From Thermaceae bacterium (GTDB lineage: Bacteria > Deinococcota > Deinococci > Deinococcales > Marinithermaceae): a DNA stretch of 22,811 bases. A model generated the notes under the pieces. The model searched no databases. It saw only the letters and a program-made list of their open reading frames with translations, and was not told the origin of the DNA. The position numbers and the translations under genes are program-made. Location of the stretch: NCBI GenBank assembly GCA_015490435.1, contig WFXV01000093.1:1-22811 (forward strand). Reading direction: 5' to 3'. Shown piece after piece: positions 1-6,291 of the stretch (the first letter of the stretch is position 1; every line of letters begins with the position of its first letter).

Positions 1-2
1 GA

Positions 3-137
3 AGGCTTTTGGAAGAGCGCGAGGCGCTCTACCGCGAGGCCCCGATCCACGTCGAAAGCGAGGGGCGAAGCCCCAAGGAGACCGCCGAAGCGATCGTCCA
101 GGAGCTCTGGAGGTGGCGTGAAGCTCGAGGTACGTAA
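3..137 (+). CDS. aroK: Shikimate kinase, 3' end only (partial)
   Basis: This open frame enters from the left edge and gives the last 44 residues of a protein before TAA at 135-137. It contains LLEEREALYREAP and then EGRSPKETAEAI, the pattern at the C-terminus of shikimate kinase, where the LYREA helix precedes the final DGRSPEEV-like helix. Shikimate kinase phosphorylates shikimate at the 3-hydroxyl using ATP in the cytoplasm, in the pathway to chorismate. The ATP-binding P-loop lies outside the window, so the call rests on the tail plus the downstream aroB and aroQ. The gene overlaps the start of aroB by 20 bases, which suggests translational coupling. Confidence 0.82.
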   Translation, partial: RLLEEREALYREAPIHVESEGRSPKETAEAIVQELWRWREARGT

Positions 138-1131
138 CCCCCCTTACGCGATCTGGATCGGCCGGGGCGCGCGCCTCGCGCCGGAGCCCCGCCCCGCCGC
201 GCTGATCTTCGACCGGGCGGTGGAGCCCTTTGCCCGGAACATCGCGGAGGCCGCGGGGATCGCCCACCTCCGCGGCCTCGAAGGGGGCGAGGGGGCGAAG
301 ACCCTCGAGACCTACGGCGCACTGCTCTCCTGGCTCGCGGGGCTCGGGCTCACCCGCGACGCGGTGCTCTACGTCGTCGGCGGCGGGACGCTCACCGACC
401 TCGGCGGCTTCCTCGCCGCCACCTACCTGCGGGGGATCGCCTACCGGAGCTTCCCCACCACCACCCTCGCGATCGTGGACGCGAGCGTCGGGGGCAAGAC
501 CGGCGTCAACCTGCCCGAGGGCAAGAACCTGGTGGGGGCCTTCCACCCCCCGGAGGCGGTCTTCGCCGACCTCGAGGCCCTTGCCACCCTGCCCGAGCCC
601 CTCTTCAAGGAGGGGCTGGTGGAGGCCTTCAAGCACGGGCTGATCGCGGGGGACGAGGCGCTCCTCGCGCCCTTCGACCTGCACGCGGGGCACCCTGAGC
701 TCGAGGTCTACCTGGCCCGGGCGGTCGCGGTGAAGATCCGGGTGGTGGAGGACGACTACAAGGAGGCGGGCGAACGGCGGCTTTTGAACCTGGGCCACAC
801 CCTGGCCCACGCCCTCGAGGCCGCGAGCGACCACCGGATCTCCCACGGCGCGGCGGTGGCCTACGGCCTCCTCTACGCCGCCCTCCTCGGCCGGGTGCTC
901 GGGGGCGAGGACCTCGTCCCCCGGGTGCGGGCGCTGCTCGCGTGGCTTAGGCCCCCGCCCCCGCCCGAGCTTTCCTTCGAGGCGCTTTGGCCCTACCTCG
1001 TCCGCGACAAGAAGGCCCGGGCCGAGGGGCTTTACTGGGTGATCCCCCGGGGGCTCGGCGACCTGGTGATCACCCCGGTGCCGCGTAGAATGCTCGAAGA
1101 AACCTATGCCCTTTTCTGGGAGGCGCTATGA
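118..1131 (+). CDS. aroB: 3-dehydroquinate synthase
   Basis: The product, 337 residues, converts DAHP to 3-dehydroquinate using NAD+ and a divalent metal (second step of the shikimate pathway, cytoplasm). Family motifs are clear: VVGGGTLTDLGGFLAATYLRG (about 87-107) for the nucleotide site, FPTTTLAIVDASVGGKTGVN (112-131), then KNLVGAFHPP. The expected metal ligands are Glu169 (GLVEAFKHG), His227 (LNLGHTLAHALE) and His243 (ISHGAAVAYG). It is slightly shorter than the usual 350-360 residues, mainly in the N-terminal part. GTG at 118 is the chosen start: it follows GGAGGTGGC and lies within the end of aroK. The stop overlaps the aroQ start as ATGA. Confidence is high because fold motifs and operon context agree. 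Confidence 0.96.
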   Translation: MKLEVRNPPYAIWIGRGARLAPEPRPAALIFDRAVEPFARNIAEAAGIAHLRGLEGGEGAKTLETYGALLSWLAGLGLTRDAVLYVVGGGTLTDLGGFLAATYLRGIAYRSFPTTTLAIVDASVGGKTGVNLPEGKNLVGAFHPPEAVFADLEALATLPEPLFKEGLVEAFKHGLIAGDEALLAPFDLHAGHPELEVYLARAVAVKIRVVEDDYKEAGERRLLNLGHTLAHALEAASDHRISHGAAVAYGLLYAALLGRVLGGEDLVPRVRALLAWLRPPPPPELSFEALWPYLVRDKKARAEGLYWVIPRGLGDLVITPVPRRMLEETYALFWEAL

Positions 1132-1559
1132 TCCTGGTCCTGCACGGTCCCAACCTCAACTTGCTCGGCCGGCGCGAGCCGGAGATCTACGGAACACTGA
1201 CCTTTGAAGAGCTCGAGGAAAAGCTCGAGACCTGGGGAAGCGAGCTGGGCGTCGGCGTGGTCAGCCGGCAATCGAACCACGAGGGCCAGCTCGTCGAGTG
1301 GATCCAGCGGGCGGAGGAGGAGGGTTTTCGGGGCATGGTGCTAAACCCCGGCGCCCTCACCCACTACTCCTACGCCCTCTTGGACGCGATCCGCGCACAG
1401 CCGCTGCCGGTGGTCGAGGTCCACCTCTCGAACCTCTATGCCCGCGAGCCCTTCCGGGCCCACTCGGTCACCGCTCCCGCCGCCCGGGGGGTGATCAGCG
1501 GGCTGGGGCCCCTCGGCTACCGCTACGCGATCGAGTACCTGCTCGCGTTGACCTCCTAG
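1128..1559 (+). CDS. aroQ: 3-dehydroquinate dehydratase, type II
   Basis: This 143-residue protein catalyses dehydration of 3-dehydroquinate to 3-dehydroshikimate. Type II enzymes are small dodecameric proteins unrelated to type I (AroD), and the length fits. The N-terminus ILVLHGPNLNLLGRREPEIYG is diagnostic. The predicted catalytic Tyr is Tyr21, and the conserved Arg16 lies in the flexible lid. The SNHEGQLVEWIQ segment (49-60), LNPGALTHYSYALLDAI (72-88) and VEVHLSNLYAREPFR (96-110, with His99) complete the active site. Its ATG overlaps the aroB stop, so it belongs to the same aroK-aroB-aroQ transcript. The promoter of the following tRNA begins inside its last codons. Confidence 0.97.
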   Translation: MILVLHGPNLNLLGRREPEIYGTLTFEELEEKLETWGSELGVGVVSRQSNHEGQLVEWIQRAEEEGFRGMVLNPGALTHYSYALLDAIRAQPLPVVEVHLSNLYAREPFRAHSVTAPAARGVISGLGPLGYRYAIEYLLALTS

Positions 1560-1576
1560 GCCGCCGGGCCTATACT
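1548..1576 (+). promoter_or_regulatory. Promoter of tRNA-Asp
   Basis: A -35 box TTGACC (1548-1553) and a -10 box TATACT (1571-1576) are separated by 17 bases, which is close to the sigma-A consensus. Transcription should start near 1583, giving a 5' leader of about 6 bases before the mature tRNA. The -35 box overlaps the last codons and stop of aroQ. Confidence 0.85.
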
Positions 1577-1588
1577 CGCCGGTGGCAG

Positions 1589-1666
1589 GGCCCCGTGGTG
1601 TAGCTTGGTTAGCACACCCGCCTGTCACGTGGGAGGTCGCGGGTTCAAGTCCCGTCGGGGCCGCCA
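1589..1666 (+). tRNA. tRNA-Asp (anticodon GTC)
   Basis: A full cloverleaf can be drawn. The acceptor stem pairs GGCCCCG (1589-1595) with CGGGGCC (1656-1662), followed by discriminator G1663, an identity element of tRNA-Asp, and an encoded CCA (1664-1666). The anticodon stem is 1617-1621 with 1629-1633, the loop is 1622-1628 and the anticodon is GTC at 1624-1626. The T arm is GCGGG, loop TTCAAGT (1644-1650), then CCCGT, with one G-U pair. The D arm contains TAGCTTGGTTAGCA. It has its own promoter and terminator, so it is a single-gene unit. Confidence 0.97.
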
Positions 1667-1669
1667 AAA

Positions 1670-1701
1670 GCCCGCCCGAAAGGGCGGGTTCGCTTTTTCT
1701 T
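1670..1701 (+). terminator. Rho-independent terminator after tRNA-Asp
   Basis: CCCGCCC (1671-1677) pairs perfectly with GGGCGGG (1682-1688) across a GAAA tetraloop, followed by TTCGCTTTTTCTT. The T-rich tail runs directly into the gyrA promoter region. Confidence 0.88.
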
Positions 1702-1717
1702 GAAAGCGCCGGCAGGG

Positions 1718-1723
1718 TATACT
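1718..1723 (+). promoter_or_regulatory. -10 box of the gyrA promoter
   Basis: TATACT at 1718-1723 is identical to the -10 of the tRNA promoter. A TTGAAA lies at 1700-1705 but only 12 bases upstream, too close for a standard -35. At 17 bases the hexamer is TTTTCT (1695-1700), inside the terminator tail. The -10 call is good; the -35 is uncertain. The expected start near 1730 gives a leader of about 55 bases. Confidence 0.6.
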
Positions 1724-1743
1724 AGTAGGCGGTGTAAAGAATT

Positions 1744-1767
1744 GCGTTCCGGTGGGAACGCGTTCCC
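1744..1767 (+). repeat. Overlapping inverted repeats in the gyrA leader
   Basis: GCGTTCC (1744-1750) and GGAACGC (1755-1761) form a perfect 7 bp stem around GGTG. The second arm is also the left half of the perfect palindrome GGGAACGCGTTCCC (1754-1767). The 7-mer GCGTTCC therefore occurs twice in direct orientation (1744 and 1760) around one inverted copy, so only one of two pairings can form at a time. The element lies between the predicted transcription start and the gyrA ATG. Confidence 0.75.
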
Positions 1768-1784
1768 CCAAAGCGAGGCGCACG

Positions 1785-4199
1785 ATGGCAGAAGTCCTAC
1801 CTGTCGAGATCACCGAAGAGGTCAAGCAGAGCTTCATCAACTACGCGATGAGCGTGATCGTGGACCGGGCGCTGCCCGACGTCCGCGACGGACTCAAGCC
1901 GGTGCAGCGGCGGATCCTTTTCGCCATGTACCAGGAAGGGCTCCTGCCCGGCCGCAAGCACGCGAAGTCCGCCGGCGTCGTCGGCGAGGTGATCAAGAAG
2001 TACCACCCTCACGGCGACCAGGCGGTCTACGACGCGATGGTGCGCATGGCCCAGGACTGGAACCTGCGCTACCCGCTGGTGGACGGGCAGGGGAACTTCG
2101 GCTCGATCGACGGCGACCCACCGGCGGCCTACCGCTACACCGAGGCCCGGCTCTCCCCCATTGCGCTCGAGCTCCTCAAGGACATCGACAAGGACACCGT
2201 CGACTTCAAGCCCAACTTCGACGGCACCGCCAGCGAGCCCGAGGTGCTGCCGGCGGGCTTTCCCAACCTGCTGGCGAACGGCGCCTCCGGCATCGCGGTG
2301 GGGATGGCGACGAGCCTCCCGCCCCACAACCTCGGCGAGCTGATCGACGCCCTGGTCAAGATGATCGACCACCCCGAGATCACCCTCGACGAGGTCCTCG
2401 CCGTCCTCCCGGGGCCCGACTTCCCCACCGGCGGCCGGCTGCATAGGGGTGGGATCAAGGAAGCTTACGCCCGGGGCCGGGGCAGCCTCAAGCTGCGTGC
2501 CAAGGTCCACGTCGAGGAGAAGAAGAACCGGGTCGCCCTGGTGGTCACCGAGATCCCCTACCAGGTCAATAAGGCCAGCCTCATCACCCAGATCGCCGCC
2601 CTCGTGCGGGCCAAGAAGGTCGAGGAGATCGCTGCCCTCAGGGACGAGTCCGACCGCCGGGGGATGCGGGTGGTGATCGAGCTCAAAAGGGGCGTGAACC
2701 CCGAGGTCGTGCTCAACCGGCTCTACAAGCACACCCAGCTCCAGACCACCTTCACCGTCAACCTGCTCGCGATCGTCGAGGGCGAGCCCAAGGTGCTCTC
2801 CCTCCTCGAGCTCATGCGCCACTACCTCGACCACCGCAAAGAGGTGGTCACCCGGCGCACCACCTTTGAGCTCAAGAAGGCCGAGGAGCGGGCCCACGTC
2901 CTCGAAGGGCTCCTCATCGCCCTCGACCACATCGACGAGGTCATCGCCTTGATCCGCGCATCCAAGGACCCGGCCGAGGCTAAGCGCGGCCTGATCGAGC
3001 GCTTCGGCCTCACCGAGGTACAGGCCCAGGCGATCCTCGACATGCGCCTGCAGCGGCTCACCGGGCTCGAGCGCGAGCGGCTCCTCGCCGAATACCGCGA
3101 ACTCCAGGAGAAGATCGCCTTCCTGCGCGCGATCCTCGAGGACGAGGGCAGGCTTTGGGAGGTCATCAAGGAGGAACTCCTTGAGGTCAAGAAGAAGTAC
3201 GCCGACCCCCGCCGCACGGTGATCACCACCTTCGCCGAGGGTTTCTCGCCCGAGGACCTGATCGAGGACGAGCCCATGGTGATCACCATGACCGCCGCCG
3301 GCTACGTGAAGCGCACCCCCCTCGAGGCCTACCGCGCCCAGGGCCGGGGCGGGGTCGGGATCCAGGCCGGCCGCACCAAGGGCGAGGACGAGGCCACCCG
3401 GGTCTTCGTCGCCCAGATGCACGACCAGCTCCTTTTCTTCACCAACCACGGCCGGGTCTTCGGCCTCAAGGTCTTCGAGCTCCCGGAGGCGAGCCGCGCC
3501 GCCCGGGGCACCCACGTGCGCCAGCTCCTCGCCCTCGGCGAGGGGGAGGAGGTCGCCACCCTGCTCGCGGTGCGCGACCTCAAGGCCCCCGGCGACCTGG
3601 TCTTCGCCACCCGACGGGGCATCGTCAAGCGCACCCCGCTCATCGAGTACCAGAACCTCACCAGCTCGGGGCTGATCGCGATCCACCTGCAGCAGGGCGA
3701 CGACCTGATCGCGGTCGCCACCGCCGAGGCCGGCGACGACGTGGTCCTCGCCACCCGCCGGGGCAAGACGATCCGCTTCGCCCTAGCCGAGGTCCGGGCC
3801 ACCGGCCGCGCGAGCCAGGGGGTGCGGGGCATCCGGCTTAGAGAGGGCGACGCGGTGGTCTCGCTGGCGGTGATTCCCGCGGGCTGGGAGGGCGACCTCC
3901 TGGCGGTGGGCAGCCGCGGCTACGGCAAGCGCACCCCGGTCGGCGAGTACCCCCGCCAGGGCCGCGGCGGCCAGGGGGTGATCGGGTTCAAGACCGGCAA
4001 GAAGGTGGGCGAGCTCGTGGCCATGCTCCCCACCGACGGCGACGAGGACCTCCTGGTGCTCTCCAAGAAGGGCCAGGCGATCCGCATCCCGGTGGCCGAG
4101 ATCCGGGTTTCCTCCCGGGCCACCGCCGGCGTCAAGCTCATGAACCTCGCCGAGGGCGACGAGGTAGCCTCGGCCTTCGTGGTCGAGCGCACGGAGTAG
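1785..4199 (+). CDS. gyrA: DNA gyrase subunit A
   Basis: The product, 804 residues, is the DNA breakage-reunion subunit of gyrase, which works with GyrB to introduce negative supercoils using ATP. The N-terminal winged-helix region contains KKYHPHGDQAVYDAMVRMAQ (71-90), and AAYRYTEARL places the catalytic Tyr at 118. A long coiled-coil tower follows. The C-terminal pinwheel has about six blades marked by repeats such as VKRTPLEAY, GKRTPVGEY and IRIPVAEIR. GyrA-box-like QGRGGVG (519-525) and QGRGGQG (725-731) are present, supporting GyrA over ParC. The ATG at 1785 is preceded by GAGG and begins the conserved region; an in-frame GTG at 1752 would add 11 unconserved residues and lies inside a palindrome. 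Position 79 (E. coli Ser83) is Gln. Confidence 0.96.
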   Translation: MAEVLPVEITEEVKQSFINYAMSVIVDRALPDVRDGLKPVQRRILFAMYQEGLLPGRKHAKSAGVVGEVIKKYHPHGDQAVYDAMVRMAQDWNLRYPLVDGQGNFGSIDGDPPAAYRYTEARLSPIALELLKDIDKDTVDFKPNFDGTASEPEVLPAGFPNLLANGASGIAVGMATSLPPHNLGELIDALVKMIDHPEITLDEVLAVLPGPDFPTGGRLHRGGIKEAYARGRGSLKLRAKVHVEEKKNRVALVVTEIPYQVNKASLITQIAALVRAKKVEEIAALRDESDRRGMRVVIELKRGVNPEVVLNRLYKHTQLQTTFTVNLLAIVEGEPKVLSLLELMRHYLDHRKEVVTRRTTFELKKAEERAHVLEGLLIALDHIDEVIALIRASKDPAEAKRGLIERFGLTEVQAQAILDMRLQRLTGLERERLLAEYRELQEKIAFLRAILEDEGRLWEVIKEELLEVKKKYADPRRTVITTFAEGFSPEDLIEDEPMVITMTAAGYVKRTPLEAYRAQGRGGVGIQAGRTKGEDEATRVFVAQMHDQLLFFTNHGRVFGLKVFELPEASRAARGTHVRQLLALGEGEEVATLLAVRDLKAPGDLVFATRRGIVKRTPLIEYQNLTSSGLIAIHLQQGDDLIAVATAEAGDDVVLATRRGKTIRFALAEVRATGRASQGVRGIRLREGDAVVSLAVIPAGWEGDLLAVGSRGYGKRTPVGEYPRQGRGGQGVIGFKTGKKVGELVAMLPTDGDEDLLVLSKKGQAIRIPVAEIRVSSRATAGVKLMNLAEGDEVASAFVVERTE

Positions 4200-4209
4200 G
4201 CTAAAAACC

Positions 4210-4533
4210 ATGAAGGCCTACGTGGTCCTGATCACCGCCCCGGCGGACGGCGAAGCGGCGGAAAAGCTCGCCCGCGCCCTGGTGGAAGAGCATCTCGCCG
4301 CCTGCGTCAACCGGGTGCCGGGGCTCGTCTCCACCTACTGGTGGGAAGGGAAGATCGAGGAGGACCGGGAGGAACTGCTCGTGGTAAAGACCACCGAGGA
4401 CCGGCTCGAGGCCCTCCTCAAGCGGGTGCCCGAGCTCCACCCCTACTCCGTCCCCGAGGTCCTCGCCCTGCCGGTGGAGAAGGGGCATCCCCCCTACCTC
4501 GAGTGGCTCGTCGCCTCGACGAGATTTTCGTAA
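4210..4533 (+). CDS. cutA: CutA family protein (divalent cation tolerance, CutA1)
   Basis: This 107-residue protein matches the small trimeric CutA1 family, linked genetically to copper and divalent cation tolerance, though its biochemical role is unsettled. Visible hallmarks are YVVLITAPADGEAAEKLARALVE at the N-terminus, AACVNRVPGLVSTYWWEGKI (31-50) with conserved Cys32, then EELLVVKTTEDRL and LHPYSVPEVLALPV (76-89). The length is typical. It starts 10 bases after the gyrA stop and so may be cotranscribed. No convincing Shine-Dalgarno is present. A TAGGCT hexamer (4197-4202) overlapping the gyrA stop lies 7 bases before ATG and could be a -10 box giving a leaderless transcript. Confidence 0.93.
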   Translation: MKAYVVLITAPADGEAAEKLARALVEEHLAACVNRVPGLVSTYWWEGKIEEDREELLVVKTTEDRLEALLKRVPELHPYSVPEVLALPVEKGHPPYLEWLVASTRFS

Positions 4534-4585
4534 CAAATATGTTTACAAAATCCCCGCCCCCGTGCTAGCCTGGGGGCGGGGAGGG
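4532..4585 (+). promoter_or_regulatory. Promoter region of the SdrP-like gene with two dyads
   Basis: A -35-like TTTACA (4542-4547) is followed after 18 bases by TAGCCT (4566-4571). An imperfect dyad with AACA-N4-TGTT at its centre (4532-4543), inside GTAA-N9-TTAC (4530-4546), overlaps the -35 box and the cutA stop. This is the size and place expected for a Crp/Fnr-type dimer site. A perfect 10 bp inverted repeat, CCCCGCCCCC (4552-4561) with GGGGGCGGGG (4572-4581), has the -10 hexamer in its loop. Its right arm merges with the ribosome binding site GGGGAGGG (4578-4585). No T-run follows, so it is not a classical terminator. Confidence 0.55.
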
Positions 4586-4589
4586 AAAC

Positions 4590-5201
4590 GTGAGCAAGGC
4601 AAGCATCCGGGAACGCGCGCGGTTTTCCCCGGGGGAGGTCATCCTCTACCCCGGGGTGCCGGCCCCGGACGAGCCGGTTTACCGGCTGGTCTCGGGGCTG
4701 GTCCGGATCCAGCACGTGGACGAGGAGGGCAACGCCCTGACGCTCCGCTTCGTTCGGCCCGGGGAGTTCTTCGGGGAGGAGGCGCTCGCCGGGCTCGAGC
4801 GCGGCCACTTCGCCGAGGCCCTGACCGAGAGCGAGGTGGAGGCGATCCCGGTGGAGGCGCTTTTGAAAAGCGAGCCCCGGGAGCTCGTCGCCAACCTGGT
4901 GGCGGCCCTCGCCCAGGGATATGAGCGGATCCAGCGGCTCGTCACCCAGCGCCTGAAAAACCGCATCGCCGCCGCCCTGCTCGAGCTCCGGTCCACCGCC
5001 CTCGCCCAGACCGATGCCGAGGGCCGGCCGGTGATCCGGCTCACCCACGACGACCTGGCGGCGGCGGTGGGCTCGGTCCGGGAGACCGTGACCAAGGTGG
5101 TGGGCGAGCTCGCCCGCGAGGGCTACATCAAGTCGGGCTACGGCAAGATCACCCTCACCGACGTCAAGGGTCTGGAAGACCTGGCAAACCGCCCGGAATA
5201 G
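4590..5201 (+). CDS. sdrP: Crp/Fnr-family transcriptional regulator, SdrP-like
   Basis: This 203-residue cytoplasmic protein has a cyclic-nucleotide-binding-like beta-roll (about 8-95: GEVILYPGVPAP, LVSGLVRIQHVDEEGNALTLRFVRPGEFFGEEAL). A dimerisation helix follows (about 98-135), then a winged HTH with LTHDDLAAAVGSVRETVTKVVGELAREGYI (151-180). It strongly resembles T. thermophilus SdrP, a stress-response activator reported to work without cAMP. The canonical cAMP-contacting RxS motif of Crp is not seen, nor are the N-terminal cysteines of Fnr, so ligand-free or redox-independent action is plausible. GTG at 4590 is chosen because GGGGAGGG ends 4 bases upstream. The next gene is a ferredoxin-NADP reductase, consistent with a redox or oxidative stress role. 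A dyad over its own promoter suggests autoregulation. Confidence 0.85.
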   Translation: MSKASIRERARFSPGEVILYPGVPAPDEPVYRLVSGLVRIQHVDEEGNALTLRFVRPGEFFGEEALAGLERGHFAEALTESEVEAIPVEALLKSEPRELVANLVAALAQGYERIQRLVTQRLKNRIAAALLELRSTALAQTDAEGRPVIRLTHDDLAAAVGSVRETVTKVVGELAREGYIKSGYGKITLTDVKGLEDLANRPE

Positions 5202-5203
5202 GG

Positions 5204-5209
5204 GATAAT
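5204..5209 (+). promoter_or_regulatory. Possible -10 box upstream of the reductase gene
   Basis: GATAAT just after the regulator stop matches the -10 consensus at five of six positions. TGGCAA (5182-5187) 16 bases upstream is a poor -35. If used, transcription starts near 5216 and the transcript begins with the hairpin at 5222-5241. Confidence 0.35.
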
Positions 5210-5221
5210 GGAAGGCAGGAG

Positions 5222-5246
5222 GGGCCCCCGGGTGGGGGCCCTTTCT
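5222..5246 (+). terminator. Terminator-like hairpin between regulator and reductase genes
   Basis: GGGCCCCC (5222-5229) pairs perfectly with GGGGGCCC (5234-5241) around GGGT, followed by TTTCT. The short T-tract makes it a weak to moderate terminator. It lies only 6 bases before the AAGGAGGG ribosome binding site of the reductase and leaves no room for a promoter between hairpin and gene. Confidence 0.6.
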
Positions 5247-5258
5247 AAGGAGGGAAGG

Positions 5259-6266
5259 ATGCAGACCGGAACCGACCTGATCGTGGTGGGCGCGGGTCCC
5301 ACCGGGCTCGCGGTGGCCTTCTACGCCGGGATGCGCGGGCTCACCTCCAGACTGGTGGACCCCCTCTCCGAGCCCGGGGGCCAGCTCGTCGCCCTCTACC
5401 CCGAGAAGTACATCTACGACGTGGTGGGCTTCCCCAAGATCAAGGCCGCCGACCTCGCCGCCCGCCTGGTCGCCCAGGTGGCGCCCTTCAACCCCATCTA
5501 CGCCCTCGAGGAGCGGGCGGAGCAGCTCGACGAGGACGAGGAGGGCTTCCTCCTCACCACCGACCGAGGCCACACCTACCGCGCCCGGGCGGTGGTGATC
5601 GCGAGCGGGCTCGGCGTCTTCGAGCCCCGGCGGGTGGGGGCCGAGGGGGAGCGGGAGCTCGAGGGCAAGGGACTCTTCTACGCCGTCAAGCACCCCGAGG
5701 AGTTCAAGGGCAAGGAGGTCCTGATCGTCGGCGGGGGCGACAGCGCGGTGGACTGGGCGCTGATGCTCAAGAACATCGCCCGGGTTACCCTGATCCACCG
5801 CCGGAAAGCCTTCCGCGCCCACGAAAAGAGCGTCCGGGAGCTGGAGGAAGCCGCCGGGCGCGGAGAACTCAAAGTCAAGACCCCCTACGTTCTGAAGGCG
5901 GTGCGCGGCGACGACTGGGTCAAGGAGGCCGAGATCGAGCACGTGGAGACCGGGGAGCGGGAAGTGCTCCCGGTGGACGCGGTCTTGGTCCTCGCGGGAT
6001 TCCTGACGAAGCCGGGGCCGCTCGCGAACTGGGGGCTTGAGCTCGAGGGCAACAAGATCGTGGTCAACACCCGCATGGAAACCAGCCGCAAGGGCGTCTT
6101 CGCCGCCGGCGACGCGGTCACCTACCCCGGCAAGCTCAAGCTGATCCAGATCAACTTCGGCGAGGCCGCCACCGCCGCCAACTACGCCGCCGCCTACGTC
6201 ACCGGCGAGCGCGCCCACCCCGGCCACTCCTCCGACCGGGGCACGCCGGCGGGAAAAGGCGCCTAG
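5259..6266 (+). CDS. Ferredoxin--NADP+ reductase, thioredoxin reductase-like type
   Basis: This 335-residue flavoprotein should transfer electrons between NADPH and ferredoxin (or flavodoxin). The N-terminal FAD site is VVGAGPTGLAVAFYAGMRG (9-27), the NADPH site is VLIVGGGDSAVDWALML (154-170), and HRRKAFRAHEKSV (180-192) has the basic residues typical of NADP+ phosphate binding. FAAGDAV (281-287) is the second FAD motif. The fold is that of thioredoxin reductase, but no CxxC pair is present; indeed there is no cysteine in the protein. This fits the bacterial thioredoxin-reductase-like FNR family. ATG at 5259 follows AAGGAGGG at good spacing; an upstream in-frame ATG at 5208 would translate through the hairpin and is disfavoured. 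Confidence 0.88.
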   Translation: MQTGTDLIVVGAGPTGLAVAFYAGMRGLTSRLVDPLSEPGGQLVALYPEKYIYDVVGFPKIKAADLAARLVAQVAPFNPIYALEERAEQLDEDEEGFLLTTDRGHTYRARAVVIASGLGVFEPRRVGAEGERELEGKGLFYAVKHPEEFKGKEVLIVGGGDSAVDWALMLKNIARVTLIHRRKAFRAHEKSVRELEEAAGRGELKVKTPYVLKAVRGDDWVKEAEIEHVETGEREVLPVDAVLVLAGFLTKPGPLANWGLELEGNKIVVNTRMETSRKGVFAAGDAVTYPGKLKLIQINFGEAATAANYAAAYVTGERAHPGHSSDRGTPAGKGA

Positions 6267-6269
6267 AAT
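6264..6269 (+). promoter_or_regulatory. -10 box of the nucleotidase promoter
   Basis: TAGAAT overlaps the stop codon of the reductase gene. A start near 6275-6276 would leave a leader of about 16 bases carrying GGAGGT, which favours the ATG at 6292 over those at 6274 and 6283. No clear -35 was found inside the reductase gene. Confidence 0.45.
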
Positions 6270-6291
6270 AGGCATGGAGGTGATGGAGGTT

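Noticed and set aside
1700..1705. TTGAAA as the -35 box of gyrA
   Set aside because: It is only 12 bases from the -10 TATACT, outside the usual 16-19 range.
1752..1784. Upstream GTG start for gyrA adding 11 residues
   Set aside because: It lies inside the palindromes, lacks a ribosome binding site, and adds residues not seen in GyrA; ATG 1785 has GAGG at good spacing.
1797..3686. 629-codon open frame on the minus strand opposite gyrA
   Set aside because: It is antisense to gyrA and encodes a low-complexity run rich in Asp, Glu, Gly, Val and His, as expected from reading a high-GC gene backwards. No family motif is visible. The same holds for the other long antisense frames opposite the reductase, nucleotidase, liv and peptide-importer genes.
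4552..4581. Rho-independent terminator for gyrA-cutA
   Set aside because: The 10 bp stem is perfect but no T-run follows; it overlaps the next promoter and ribosome binding site, so it is described as part of that region.
5208..5258. Upstream ATG start for the ferredoxin-NADP reductase
   Set aside because: Translation from here would run through the terminator-like hairpin and give an unconserved 17-residue extension; ATG 5259 has a full AAGGAGGG.
5259..6266. Thioredoxin reductase
   Set aside because: The fold motifs fit, but the redox CxxC pair is missing and there is no cysteine at all, so the ferredoxin-NADP reductase subfamily fits better.
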